From assembly GCA_023430975.1 (NCBI GenBank), contig JAEYYB010000015.1, forward strand, positions 1-54,962: a DNA stretch of 54,962 nt. Reading direction: 5' to 3'. The notes beneath the pieces are model-generated. The model was not told where the DNA came from and made no database searches. It was given only the letters and a program-made list of their open reading frames with translations. Shown here in pieces: positions 34,981 through 43,318 of the stretch; positions within the stretch are counted from its first letter, which is position 1, and each line of letters opens with the position of its first letter. The stretch comes from Bacillota bacterium. Lineage in GTDB: Bacteria; Bacillota; Clostridia; Acetivibrionales; DSM-2933. The translations under genes and the position numbers were made by a program.

Positions 34981-37353
34981 TTATGTTATATCTACCTCAT
35001 AAATTAATGTTATCTTATCCGCAGGTAGAAGAGTTTCTATTGAACCCGGCGTCAGTTTACCATCATCTCCATAATAATAAAATGTTAATATTGCCTTATT
35101 GTTATCATTCGCAGGATATAGTACATCAACTGAAGCCTTACCCTTAACTAATGTCAATTTTTTCTTAAGTACATTCTTAACCTGTAAGTTTAGCTCAATC
35201 GGTTGGAGTAGATATTTTCCAGTCGTCTTATCATAAGTAAGGTTATAATCGGTTTTTACAAAACTATAAGTACGACCATTAGGATCTAGGGGATCCCTTT
35301 GTATACCTCCATCCAGCGTATATTTGGTCTCTTCAGGTAATGTGAACTTAATATTGAGAGTGCCTTTCAAGCTTACATTATTAGTATAGATTTCATCAGT
35401 AATTTCATCAATCGCGTCAGTCATTTTGTTTAAATCACCTTGAGTATCATAATAAAGCTTATTAATATCTTTTGAGAATGAACTTGGCTTGTTTTCAAAA
35501 CTCAATATATCAGTCTCTAATCTCTTAAAAGCAAAATTAGTCAGCTCATAAGCATCCTTATTTTGATCATCATTCGGCAGACAATTTATAAATTTCGGAA
35601 CTATACCTGCAGCAGCAAGCGTTTTCCCCATTTCTGATGCATACTTATAAGAATCAGATGCTAGTATATCACTTATTGCTTTTATGCTATCTTCAAATAC
35701 ATATTTGGTTTTTGAATAAGTACCAATATCATCGTTTCCATAGTACTTTTGATTGTTAATAGTGTTTGCAGACCATGTATTAGGATTGCTTCCAGTAAAC
35801 ACAATAAGAGTCTTTAATATATTATCATTTTTACTGCTAAATATTGTATTTGCTCCTCTTAATCCATCACCAAGATTGCTCTTTCCAACTCTTTCATCTA
35901 CGGGATTATTTTTTTTGAATATTAAATTTGCATCACTCTGGATCAAATCAATTTCATTTTGTAAAACATCAACTTCATCCCTAACAAATGTTCCATTTAC
36001 TCTTTTGTTGATGTCAACCAATCCATTATAAAATCTTATATTATTATAATTACTAGAATTTGCTGTACTGTCATAAGTTAATATACCTATTCTTACTGGT
36101 GCCTTAAAATTCTTGTCAACAATGTCAACAGCAAGTTTGTCAAGATAATTTTTAGCCGCTTCGTACACTTTATCATACAAGGTAGGCTTTGGCAAAATAG
36201 TTTTGAACATCTTGTTTCCTTCACTATCCTCATCATATTTAACAGTAGAATTACTTGATTCAAGTATTATATCATTTGATAAAACGCTTCCTTTTATATC
36301 AACATTATCACCATGTAACCTAATAAACCCTTCCGGAGCGTAATATGTTCCTGTGAATGCAGTTCCTGAAATATCATTATATATATTGCCTTGTAAAGAA
36401 TAAAAAAAAGCCTCATTTTCCTTTTTTGTAACAGTATCTATACCTGTACTAACTCCTGCTCCCTGAATAATAATATCATTTTCAGCAACAACTATTCCAT
36501 ATTCGTTAAATTTTACTGAATTTATAAACTGTACATTACCTCTAAAATCAAGTTTCACATTTGGTAAAATATTAAATGTAGTTCCTCCACCTACTTTATA
36601 ATTTGTTGCACCGTTATCTCCTTTTCCATTAAGTGTAATATCTATATCATCAGGATAACCTCTATCCTTTAACTCCTTCTTATACTTCTCAACACTTTCT
36701 TGGAATTTAGTCGTGTTGCTGCCATCAAATATAAATACTTTACCCTTGAGTCGATTGGCAACATATTCATTTATCTTACTATTAATATCAGGTAAAGGTG
36801 CAGTCTCGGATTTAACAAGGTAACCTTCAGCCTCTTGCTTTAGTTGACTATCGGTATGTTCTACTTTCTGATTAGTAACATACTCAACTATTTTTTCAGT
36901 AATTTTATTGTTATCTTCATCTATGTAAGAAAAATTAGGTTTATTCGCAGCAATAATTATTCCTGAATTCGAATGAACCTTTCCTTCAATATTTATATCA
37001 TTCCCTCTGAACTCTAGATTAGTATTCTCTGCTTGATTTCCGCTAAATAGACAATAATCTGGAAAGTAAACAACTTGGTCAGGCGACTTAAAAAGACTTC
37101 CAGATGTATCAATAAGCATGACAATTTCTTTTTCAGGCACTATGTTATAAGGTAGTTTTAAATCCCCACTATACTTAAACGCTATATTTTGTTTTTCATT
37201 TACTTTAACTGTTTCAGGAGCTATAACTCTTGTAAAACTAGAATTATTAGTTATCCCTGAAGATGCAGCGTTTACATTAATACATACAATACTTACAACC
37301 ATACAGATCAGCACAATAAGGGAAAGAATTTTAAAATACACTTTACTCTTCAT
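34981..37353 (-). CDS. Secreted protein with VWA domain split by a beta-helix-like insertion
   Basis: A 790-residue exported protein. A signal peptide (1-29) and a short beta segment lead into a VWA first strand with a MIDAS motif, EIVMLIDTSGS (about residue 80-90). About 300 residues of repetitive beta sequence follow (FRGNDINIEGKVHSNSGIII, IQFINSVKFNEYGIVVAEND, LHGDNVDIKGSVLSNDIILE), which look like a right-handed beta-helix. The VWA then seems to resume at PVRIGILTYDS, KSNLGDGLRGANTIF and LKTLIVFTGSNP. The third MIDAS aspartate expected near FTGSNP is not there. The C-terminal part is beta-rich with VKNVLKKKLTLVKGKASVDV. It is probably a surface adhesin-like or matrix protein. It lies downstream of the copper-amine-oxidase-N-like gene, 94 bases away. 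Confidence 0.7.
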   Translation of the reverse strand: MKSKVYFKILSLIVLICMVVSIVCINVNAASSGITNNSSFTRVIAPETVKVNEKQNIAFKYSGDLKLPYNIVPEKEIVMLIDTSGSLFKSPDQVVYFPDYCLFSGNQAENTNLEFRGNDINIEGKVHSNSGIIIAANKPNFSYIDEDNNKITEKIVEYVTNQKVEHTDSQLKQEAEGYLVKSETAPLPDINSKINEYVANRLKGKVFIFDGSNTTKFQESVEKYKKELKDRGYPDDIDITLNGKGDNGATNYKVGGGTTFNILPNVKLDFRGNVQFINSVKFNEYGIVVAENDIIIQGAGVSTGIDTVTKKENEAFFYSLQGNIYNDISGTAFTGTYYAPEGFIRLHGDNVDIKGSVLSNDIILESSNSTVKYDEDSEGNKMFKTILPKPTLYDKVYEAAKNYLDKLAVDIVDKNFKAPVRIGILTYDSTANSSNYNNIRFYNGLVDINKRVNGTFVRDEVDVLQNEIDLIQSDANLIFKKNNPVDERVGKSNLGDGLRGANTIFSSKNDNILKTLIVFTGSNPNTWSANTINNQKYYGNDDIGTYSKTKYVFEDSIKAISDILASDSYKYASEMGKTLAAAGIVPKFINCLPNDDQNKDAYELTNFAFKRLETDILSFENKPSSFSKDINKLYYDTQGDLNKMTDAIDEITDEIYTNNVSLKGTLNIKFTLPEETKYTLDGGIQRDPLDPNGRTYSFVKTDYNLTYDKTTGKYLLQPIELNLQVKNVLKKKLTLVKGKASVDVLYPANDNNKAILTFYYYGDDGKLTPGSIETLLPADKITLIYEVDIT

Positions 37354-37447
37354 ACATTAACCCCCTCTGGTTTTATTTTATATTCCTAGTTACTCAAATT
37401 AATACAATTAAATAAAATTTTTAAATTAATGATTTTTATTATCTCTT

Positions 37448-38347
37448 CTAATTAGTTCTATATTCAGCTACACTTAACAATTTGTCATCTGATGTTCTGA
37501 TTTTAACAACAATACGATCAATATTTTTAACATTCGAATTTTTTGAGAAATAGTTGAATCCAGTAAACTTATACATGTCTCCTTCCTTTTCACCTCCAAT
37601 ATCTGATGTTATAAAAATAAACATTCCGTTATCCGCATATATATTAAATTGTAATTCTTGCTCTGAATTAGTTTTCCCCGCAATATTTATATCCGCTCTC
37701 TCTAGATTTAAATCAAATTTATCGATTGAAAACTTTAAATTTCCATAGGTAGCAGTATCTCCAACTTTGTATTTTCCTAATGGAGTATAAGAAGCCCTTC
37801 CCGATGGGGTGGGTGTTTCAGTAACTGTAACATTTGTAGGACTTGGAGTAGGAACCGGGGTACTGCTAATTACCTCGGTTGGTTCTGCCTTGTAAGATAT
37901 ATTTATAGTCCTTGATTTAGCTACCCATTCAACCTCTGCACCGATACTTTCTCCAATAAACCTCAAAGGTACAAAAGTTCTGGAATTTTTTATTTCAGGT
38001 GGTGCATCTAGCTTTTGTTCTTTTGAATCAACTATTGCTTTACTGTTATTTATAGTTAGTAATATCTTAGTACCCTTACCAGTAGCTATAACTGTCTTGT
38101 TCGCAGGGTTCCATTGCACCTCCAACCCAAAGGCTTCGAAGATTTTTCTGAAAGGTACCAATGTTCTGGAATTTTTTATGTACGGGTTTACATCAAACTG
38201 GAGCCTTTCACCATTTAAAAATACTTTGATTTCGTCACTTTCGCTGGCTACCTCAGCTGTACATATGTTTGATGTCATGCTGCTACACATAATGATGATA
38301 ATTAAAAAAATGAGCACATGTCTAATTCTATCGTGCAATCTTTTCAT
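37448..38347 (-). CDS. Secreted protein with copper amine oxidase N-terminal-like (stalk) domain
   Basis: A 299-residue exported protein. The signal peptide (about 1-30) is followed by the two-repeat Cu_amine_oxidN1 fold: VFLNGERLQFDVNPYIKNSR, TLVPFRKIFEAFGLEVQWNP, then PPEIKNSRTFVPLRFIGESI and GAEVEWV. A Thr/Pro-rich linker (about 158-185, TPVPTPSPTN) leads to a C-terminal beta domain of unknown type. In Firmicutes this module sits on surface or cell-wall proteins and is not an oxidase by itself. Its position upstream of the VWA-like gene suggests a surface-protein pair. Confidence 0.85.
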   Translation of the reverse strand: MKRLHDRIRHVLIFLIIIIMCSSMTSNICTAEVASESDEIKVFLNGERLQFDVNPYIKNSRTLVPFRKIFEAFGLEVQWNPANKTVIATGKGTKILLTINNSKAIVDSKEQKLDAPPEIKNSRTFVPLRFIGESIGAEVEWVAKSRTINISYKAEPTEVISSTPVPTPSPTNVTVTETPTPSGRASYTPLGKYKVGDTATYGNLKFSIDKFDLNLERADINIAGKTNSEQELQFNIYADNGMFIFITSDIGGEKEGDMYKFTGFNYFSKNSNVKNIDRIVVKIRTSDDKLLSVAEYRTN

Positions 38348-38824
38348 GCTGCATAACCCCCCTATTAATACTATTATAAACTATAGTACCATTTTTTTCA
38401 CTAATATTTTTTGCACTATGTTTATTTTTTTTGTCGAATATTCTCGTTTTTACACTTTTAACTACTGCAAAACTGTGCCTAATAATATAAGGCATCCTTT
38501 GTCTTTTATAAAAAGTTATAAATCTATCTATTATATTTATCTTAAGTATATTTATCTTAAGTAAAATCTATTAAAATCAATTAATCTTTTCATTTACCCA
38601 TCACGAAATAACATTAAACATTTGTTGTTTTGCTCAGCAAATGAAGATTGATACTAATTTTAATTATGTTGAACCGTTTATTATTTGCTCCGCCAAATGT
38701 TAGATTATTGGCACTTTTAATATAATAGATATTTCATAATGCTATTATATGATTTATATTGTTATTATTGCCATTTTTATGTTATTAATATCGGCTTGGG
38801 AAATGAAATGATTAAGCAAATTCT
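38348..38824. other. Intergenic region with a partial repeat C
   Basis: About 475 bases without a supported gene. It contains a direct repeat TATATTTATCTTAAGTA (near 38532 and 38547), then the right half of repeat C. Open frames here are antisense to the upstream gene's 5' end and have no ribosome site. Confidence 0.4.
38669..38728. repeat. Partial repeat C
   Basis: GTTGAACCGTTTATTATTTG, CTCCGCCAAATGTTAGATTA and TTGGCACTTTTAATATAATA match the right half of the reverse-oriented repeat C at 21190 and 22074. The left half is replaced by unrelated sequence, although TTTTGCTCAGCAAATGAAGA just upstream may be a decayed remnant. Confidence 0.75.
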
Positions 38825-39697
38825 TCATCCCTTGTCAATCACAACCACAAAAATACTGGATGAAACTATAAGCACAGCTCCTATAAGCTCATAAACCGTA
38901 ATAGGTTCATTTATTAATAGTATTCCCAGAAATGCAGTAAAAACACAGGTGCTCATTGACAATACGCCGCCAATAGCAGCTTTGCAATACTTATATGCTG
39001 AAGTCATCATTACCTGTGCCAGCATTCCGAAGAAGCCAGTGAGCAAGAGCAGTATATATTGCTTCAAGCTTGGCCATTTCCATGTCGGTATGCAAAAAAT
39101 AAAAGATGCAACTAATCCAAAAATACAAAAATAAAAGAAAATTGTCCAAGCTGATTCATTAAGCTTTCTTAGCTGGCGTACACTTGCAATTGCAAATCCC
39201 CCCAAAACACCCGATGCCAGGGAAAGCATATCTGCTAGCTTAAGTGAATTCATATCAGGATAAAACAGGATAATAATACCAACCCATGAAATTAAAATGC
39301 TTACCGCCATTTTAAAAGTTATTTTTTCTTTCAAGATTACAATTGCTATTATAGCAGCAAAAATAGGGTGCGTATTGTTGAGAACCACACTGTTTGTCAT
39401 CGAACCGCTAGCTATACCAATAAAGAGCAGTAAAACAGCAGTTCCGCCGAAAACTCCTCTTGCAACCAGTAAACCTTTATTTTTTGAGGAAATATTTATG
39501 ACCCCAGCAAATGAAAGTACCAGTACAGTAACTACACCAAACAGAAGTCTGAAAAACGCAACCTCGGAACCTGAAATATCCTCCGATGCAAGCTTTGCGG
39601 TATAGTTCATAACAGCAAATAATATGGATGATACAAGCATTTGCAGGGGCCCTAGTATAAAATTTTTCTCTTTAACAGCAAAACTAATCTTCTTCAT
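38825..39697 (-). CDS. DMT-superfamily (EamA) transporter
   Basis: A protein of about 290 residues with ten hydrophobic segments in two EamA halves (LVSSILFAVMNYTAKLASED ... EVAFFRLLFG; then MLSLASGVLGGFAIASVRQL ... GALLVSS-like end). These are drug/metabolite exporters with unpredictable substrates. Start: ATG at 39697 (MKKISFAVKEK) follows GAGGAAG and overlaps the end of yebC by 14 bases, implying translational coupling. The frame is open further upstream within yebC, but no ribosome site supports an earlier start. Confidence 0.88.
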   Translation of the reverse strand: MKKISFAVKEKNFILGPLQMLVSSILFAVMNYTAKLASEDISGSEVAFFRLLFGVVTVLVLSFAGVINISSKNKGLLVARGVFGGTAVLLLFIGIASGSMTNSVVLNNTHPIFAAIIAIVILKEKITFKMAVSILISWVGIIILFYPDMNSLKLADMLSLASGVLGGFAIASVRQLRKLNESAWTIFFYFCIFGLVASFIFCIPTWKWPSLKQYILLLLTGFFGMLAQVMMTSAYKYCKAAIGGVLSMSTCVFTAFLGILLINEPITVYELIGAVLIVSSSIFVVVIDKG

Positions 39698-40430
39698 CTT
39701 CCTCAGGCATATCCCAGTTGTGATAAACATTCTGGACATCATCCATGTCTTCCAGATGTTCTATTAATTTATCCATAAACTCAATCTGCTTTGGTTCAGC
39801 AAGCTTTGTCATAGTTGCAGGAATCATGGTAAGCTCCGCCTCAATGAATTCATAACCATTCTGCTCAAGGTTCTGCCTTACTTTGGAAAATTCTTCAACG
39901 GAGGTTGTTATTTCATAATACTCCTCTTCACTTTTGAAATCCTCAGCACCAGCATCTATGGCCTCCATCATAAGATCTTCTTCATTTACATTACTGCCTT
40001 TTTCTATCATAATTGTACCTTTTTTACTAAACATAAAGGACACACACCCTGTTGTTCCAAGGTTGCCTCCAAATTTGTCGAAGTAATGGCGAACATCTCC
40101 TGCTGTCCTGTTTTTGTTATCAGTCATAGCTTCAACAATTACAGCTACTCCGCCAGGTCCATATCCTTCATATGAAATTTCCTCATAATTTGCTCCATCC
40201 TGTTCTCCTGAAGCCTTCTTAATACATCTCATTATATTGTCATTAGGCATGTTTGCTGCCTTAGCTTTTGCTATAGCATCCTTTAACTTTGTATTAGCTT
40301 CAGGATCCGGTCCGCCCTGCCTCACAATAACACTAAGCTCTCTTCCTATCTTAGTAAATAATTTTCCTCTTTGTGAATCGGTTTTTTCCTTTTTTCTTTT
40401 AATATTAGCCCATTTTGAATGTCCGGACAT
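39684..40430 (-). CDS. yebC: YebC/PmpR-family regulator/translation factor
   Basis: A 248-residue YebC-family protein (TACO1-like). The N-terminus MSGHSKWANIKRKKEKTDSQ is diagnostic, followed by RGKLFTKIGRELSVIVRQGG and YEGYGPGGVAVIVEAMTDN. Members act as DNA-binding regulators or help ribosomes through proline stretches. Length is normal. Start: ATG at 40430 follows GGGAGGTATATT; the frame is open 25 codons further upstream without a site. A half copy of repeat A sits just upstream (40462-40495). Confidence 0.95.
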   Translation of the reverse strand: MSGHSKWANIKRKKEKTDSQRGKLFTKIGRELSVIVRQGGPDPEANTKLKDAIAKAKAANMPNDNIMRCIKKASGEQDGANYEEISYEGYGPGGVAVIVEAMTDNKNRTAGDVRHYFDKFGGNLGTTGCVSFMFSKKGTIMIEKGSNVNEEDLMMEAIDAGAEDFKSEEEYYEITTSVEEFSKVRQNLEQNGYEFIEAELTMIPATMTKLAEPKQIEFMDKLIEHLEDMDDVQNVYHNWDMPEEDEED

Positions 40431-40461
40431 AATATACCTCCCGTAATAACAAATAAATAAT

Positions 40462-40495
40462 TTAGTCATGATCAAATAATAACTTCCGCTATAAA
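40462..40495. repeat. Half copy of repeat A upstream of yebC
   Basis: TTAGTCATGATCAAATAATA followed by ACTTCCGCTATAAA matches the left arm of repeat A4 (49682) almost base for base. The right arm is missing. It lies about 30-65 bases before the yebC start, so it may have landed in or become part of its promoter. Confidence 0.7.
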
Positions 40496-40653
40496 CCTTA
40501 ACCATAATTACATGTTATAAATTATAATTTAAAAACATAAATTAATAAAGCCGTTTTTATCTTAAAATATTATTTCCAGAAATATATTTACTTTTTTTGT
40601 TTGTTTATGTATTATATATATGTTATTTTATGGTTAACGAAGGAGTATATTAC

Positions 40654-41778
40654 ATGCTTAAAAGATTTAATCATATGAACTTAACAAATTATGCATACAA
40701 AATTATAATGAAATTATTAATTATAATATCTATTCTCATTGTTTTTTTTGCGTTGTTTTATTTCCTATACAGCAACCTAATGCATTCGTCGAATCACTAT
40801 ATATTTATTCAGCTCTTCATTATGGTGGTATTGGTAGCCTCTCTAGTTATAATGCAACACTTTAAACAGAATCCATCCAATAAAATCAACCGCACAGATC
40901 TGGATAAAGCCCCTTATACAGGTTATGACCCTGTGCAGCAAAAGCTGTTGGAAGAATTAACCTTGCTTAATAAGCAACTAACTGAGAATGATAAAAAAAG
41001 GACAGAATTCTTTTCCAACATATCTCATGAGCTTAAAACCCCTATTAGTATTATTTTAGGAGCTATACAGCTAATGGAAGCAAAGTGCCCTCTCTATGAA
41101 AACGACAAAAGAAAATCTTCAAAATACTATAAAACCATCAAGCATAACTGCTATAGGCTTCTCAGACTCATAAATAACTTACTGGATATAACAAAAATGG
41201 ATTCCGGGTTTATAAAGCTCAACACTGTAAATTATAATATTGTCTATCTTATAGAAGAAATTGTACAATCAATTGTACCTTATTCAAAACAAAAGGATTT
41301 AATCATGGAATTTGATACTGAAGAAGAAGAAATATTCATGTCTGTGGATTTTGATAAAATCGAAAGAATAATATTGAACCTATTATCAAATGCCATAAAA
41401 TTCACCCCAACTGGAGGAAAAATTTTTGTCAATATCAGAAGGAGTAAAAATAGTGTTTTTATATCAATAAAAGATACCGGTCCAGGTATACCTAAAAATC
41501 TTCATTCAGAAATTTTTGAACGTTATAAGCAAACGAACAGCTGCCTTACCCGAGAAAATGAGGGGAGCGGCATAGGCTTGTCTCTTGTAAAATCATTCAT
41601 AACCCTTCACAACGGAAGCATTAAATTAGCTAGCGATGAGGGTACGGGAAGTGAATTTATAATTGAACTGCCCATAATATTAAACTCTGAATCACAAGAA
41701 CCCGTTCCTGTTAAAGAAAACAGCAGTCACAAGATAATCGAAGCTATCAACATCGAATTTTCCGATATTTACTTTTAG
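40654..41778 (+). CDS. Membrane sensor histidine kinase
   Basis: A 374-residue kinase. Two membrane helices (about 18-42 and 49-68) with almost no extracellular loop, then a short linker and the kinase core: H-box FFSNISHELKTPISI (phospho-His about residue 130), N-box NLLSNAIKFTPTGG, G1 IKDTGPGIPKN, F-box and G2 GSGIGLSLVKSFI. There is no HAMP or periplasmic sensor, so it belongs to the intramembrane-sensing type or senses through the membrane. No response regulator is adjacent, making it an orphan. Start: ATG at 40654 is 8 bases after AAGGAG. It is convergent with the YigZ gene; the stops are 4 bases apart. Confidence 0.9.
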   Translation: MLKRFNHMNLTNYAYKIIMKLLIIISILIVFFALFYFLYSNLMHSSNHYIFIQLFIMVVLVASLVIMQHFKQNPSNKINRTDLDKAPYTGYDPVQQKLLEELTLLNKQLTENDKKRTEFFSNISHELKTPISIILGAIQLMEAKCPLYENDKRKSSKYYKTIKHNCYRLLRLINNLLDITKMDSGFIKLNTVNYNIVYLIEEIVQSIVPYSKQKDLIMEFDTEEEEIFMSVDFDKIERIILNLLSNAIKFTPTGGKIFVNIRRSKNSVFISIKDTGPGIPKNLHSEIFERYKQTNSCLTRENEGSGIGLSLVKSFITLHNGSIKLASDEGTGSEFIIELPIILNSESQEPVPVKENSSHKIIEAINIEFSDIYF

Positions 41779-41782
41779 CAGT

Positions 41783-42436
41783 TTAGATATGTATAATCTT
41801 ACCGTTTTGATCGACGGTTATATAGACCTCACCCTTAACATCCACAATTGCCCTGGCATTTGTTAGTTCAGTTAAATTCTGCATAAACGTATCAGTCAGA
41901 TTAATTGGTATATACACAGTCAACTCAACATCCTGCTCATAATTGATTTCTTTTATTATATATTCTTCTGCCACTAGCATGTTTTGCACTTTCCCAAAAA
42001 TAGTATACTCAACTATAATAATCATTTCCTGGCACAGCTGCCTTTTTACTATATTTGCAGCTTCAATGCCTGCTGCCGCACACTTGCCGTACGCTCTAAT
42101 CAACCCTGCCGCACCAAGCAGTGTACCACCAAAGTATCGTGTAACAACAATTACCACGTCCTGTATCCCTGTTCTCTTTATAACCTCAAGAACAGGTATT
42201 CCCGCCGTACCGGATGGTTCACCGTCATCGCTGAATCTCTGAATTACATTATCGCCAACAATGTGATAGGCATACACGTTATGGGTAGCATCCCAGTACT
42301 GTGTCTTGAGCCTGCTTATAAATTCCAATGCTTCTTCCTCACATTTTACAGGCTTTACCGATGCAATGAATTTTGATTTTTTTTCTTCTGTTTGTGCAAC
42401 TGCTTCATTTAAAACTGTTTTATATTCTTTAATCAC
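41783..42436 (-). CDS. YigZ/IMPACT-family protein
   Basis: A 217-residue member of the UPF0029/IMPACT family. The N-terminal domain holds KKSKFIASVKPVKCEEEALE, ATHNVYAYHI, the conserved FSDDGEPSGTAGIPVLEVIK and VVIVVTRYFGGTLLGAAGLI, and the C-terminal part is a DUF1949-like ferredoxin-fold. Bacterial YigZ is linked to nucleic-acid or translation-related roles without a firm reaction. The length is typical. The start has no strong ribosome site (AAGTGATTAAAG region). Confidence 0.93.
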   Translation of the reverse strand: MIKEYKTVLNEAVAQTEEKKSKFIASVKPVKCEEEALEFISRLKTQYWDATHNVYAYHIVGDNVIQRFSDDGEPSGTAGIPVLEVIKRTGIQDVVIVVTRYFGGTLLGAAGLIRAYGKCAAAGIEAANIVKRQLCQEMIIIVEYTIFGKVQNMLVAEEYIIKEINYEQDVELTVYIPINLTDTFMQNLTELTNARAIVDVKGEVYITVDQNGKIIHI

Positions 42437-42486
42437 TTGTGTTTACACTCATTTCTAACATAATATCGAAAAATAATATATCTAAA

Positions 42487-42519
42487 AAAATAAAGGCAGC
42501 AATATTTATCGCTACCTTT
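42487..42519 (-). terminator. Probable terminator of the Nudix gene
   Basis: AAAGGCAGC ... GCTACCTTT (42492-42519) forms a 9-bp stem with one mismatch. On the minus strand it is followed by TTTATTTTTTT. It lies about 70 bases downstream of the Nudix gene stop. Confidence 0.6.
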
Positions 42520-42590
42520 TATATTTTAGCACTATTATTTTATTGGTTAAAGAATTATTTTAACTTAGATTAACACTTTTAATTAGATAT

Positions 42591-43016
42591 TTAAACTGTG
42601 ATGCATTCAATCTCCTTAATCTTTTTAAAAGAGAGACTCACAAGGGATTTATCCTGACTATATGTAACACGTCTAATAGCATCCTCAACTTCAAAATAGC
42701 CTCCGTCAGTAAATTGTTCATCTTTATTAATTTTATAATCTTCATTTTGGGATCTCATAATATACCAGGTTATTTTGTTACAGACAGGTCTTTGACGTGT
42801 TACAGAAAAGAATTCGTAATTTGTACATCCAGCAGTTGTTACTATTTCAGCATTTATTCCGGTCTCTTCGTTTACTCTCCTTACAGCCACTTCACTCGAA
42901 AAATCACCTTTACGAATAATGCCTTTCGGCAGTACCCATTCATCCTTTTCGTTCTTTAAAAGAAAAACCTTGTTGTTATAAAAAACCACCCCACCCGCAC
43001 AATTCCTTACAAGCAT
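42591..43016 (-). CDS. Nudix hydrolase
   Basis: A 141-residue Nudix-fold protein. The Nudix box reads GDFSSEVAVRRVNEETGI: the two catalytic glutamates of EExG are kept, but the R-E of the consensus REUxEExGU is R-R. The N-terminus NCAGGVVFYNNKVFLLK and WVLPKGIIRKG fit diadenosine-polyphosphate or mRNA-decapping-like (MutT/Ap4A) enzymes. The substrate is not predictable. Start: ATG at 43016 is 8 bases after AAAGGGG; an ATG at 43034 precedes that site. Confidence 0.88.
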   Translation of the reverse strand: MLVRNCAGGVVFYNNKVFLLKNEKDEWVLPKGIIRKGDFSSEVAVRRVNEETGINAEIVTTAGCTNYEFFSVTRQRPVCNKITWYIMRSQNEDYKINKDEQFTDGGYFEVEDAIRRVTYSQDKSLVSLSFKKIKEIECITV

Positions 43017-43318
43017 ATATAAGACCCCTTTCAATTATATTATGATACATATTTTAAGGTGCAAACCCTTATAGCACCTAAAAATTAATTTTTTTGGAGT
43101 ATTAGCTTTAGTGTATTAAATGCAAGTTTTCGATTTTTATAAGTATATGTATATATTTTGCTATATATAATAAGGCATAAAATGACTAATGCAAAATATA
43201 TAATTTAAATAGCAAATTTTGCTTCTTATATATTATATTACTATTTATTAATCATTAATTCAATGAAAAAAATTTAATTGTTAAATTATTTATTTTGTAA
43301 TAATATTTTAGTCATTCT
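43017..43318. other. AT-rich gap between hflX and the Nudix gene
   Basis: About 300 bases without a gene. It holds a small stem, AGGTGC...GCACCT (43057-43079), and otherwise nearly pure AT sequence that probably contains the Nudix promoter. I see no other structure. Confidence 0.4.

Noticed and set aside
38097..38564. A 155-codon open frame on the plus strand
   Set aside because: Mostly antisense to the 5' part of the copper-amine-oxidase-N-like gene, no ribosome site, low-complexity Ile/Tyr/Asn tail in AT-rich DNA.
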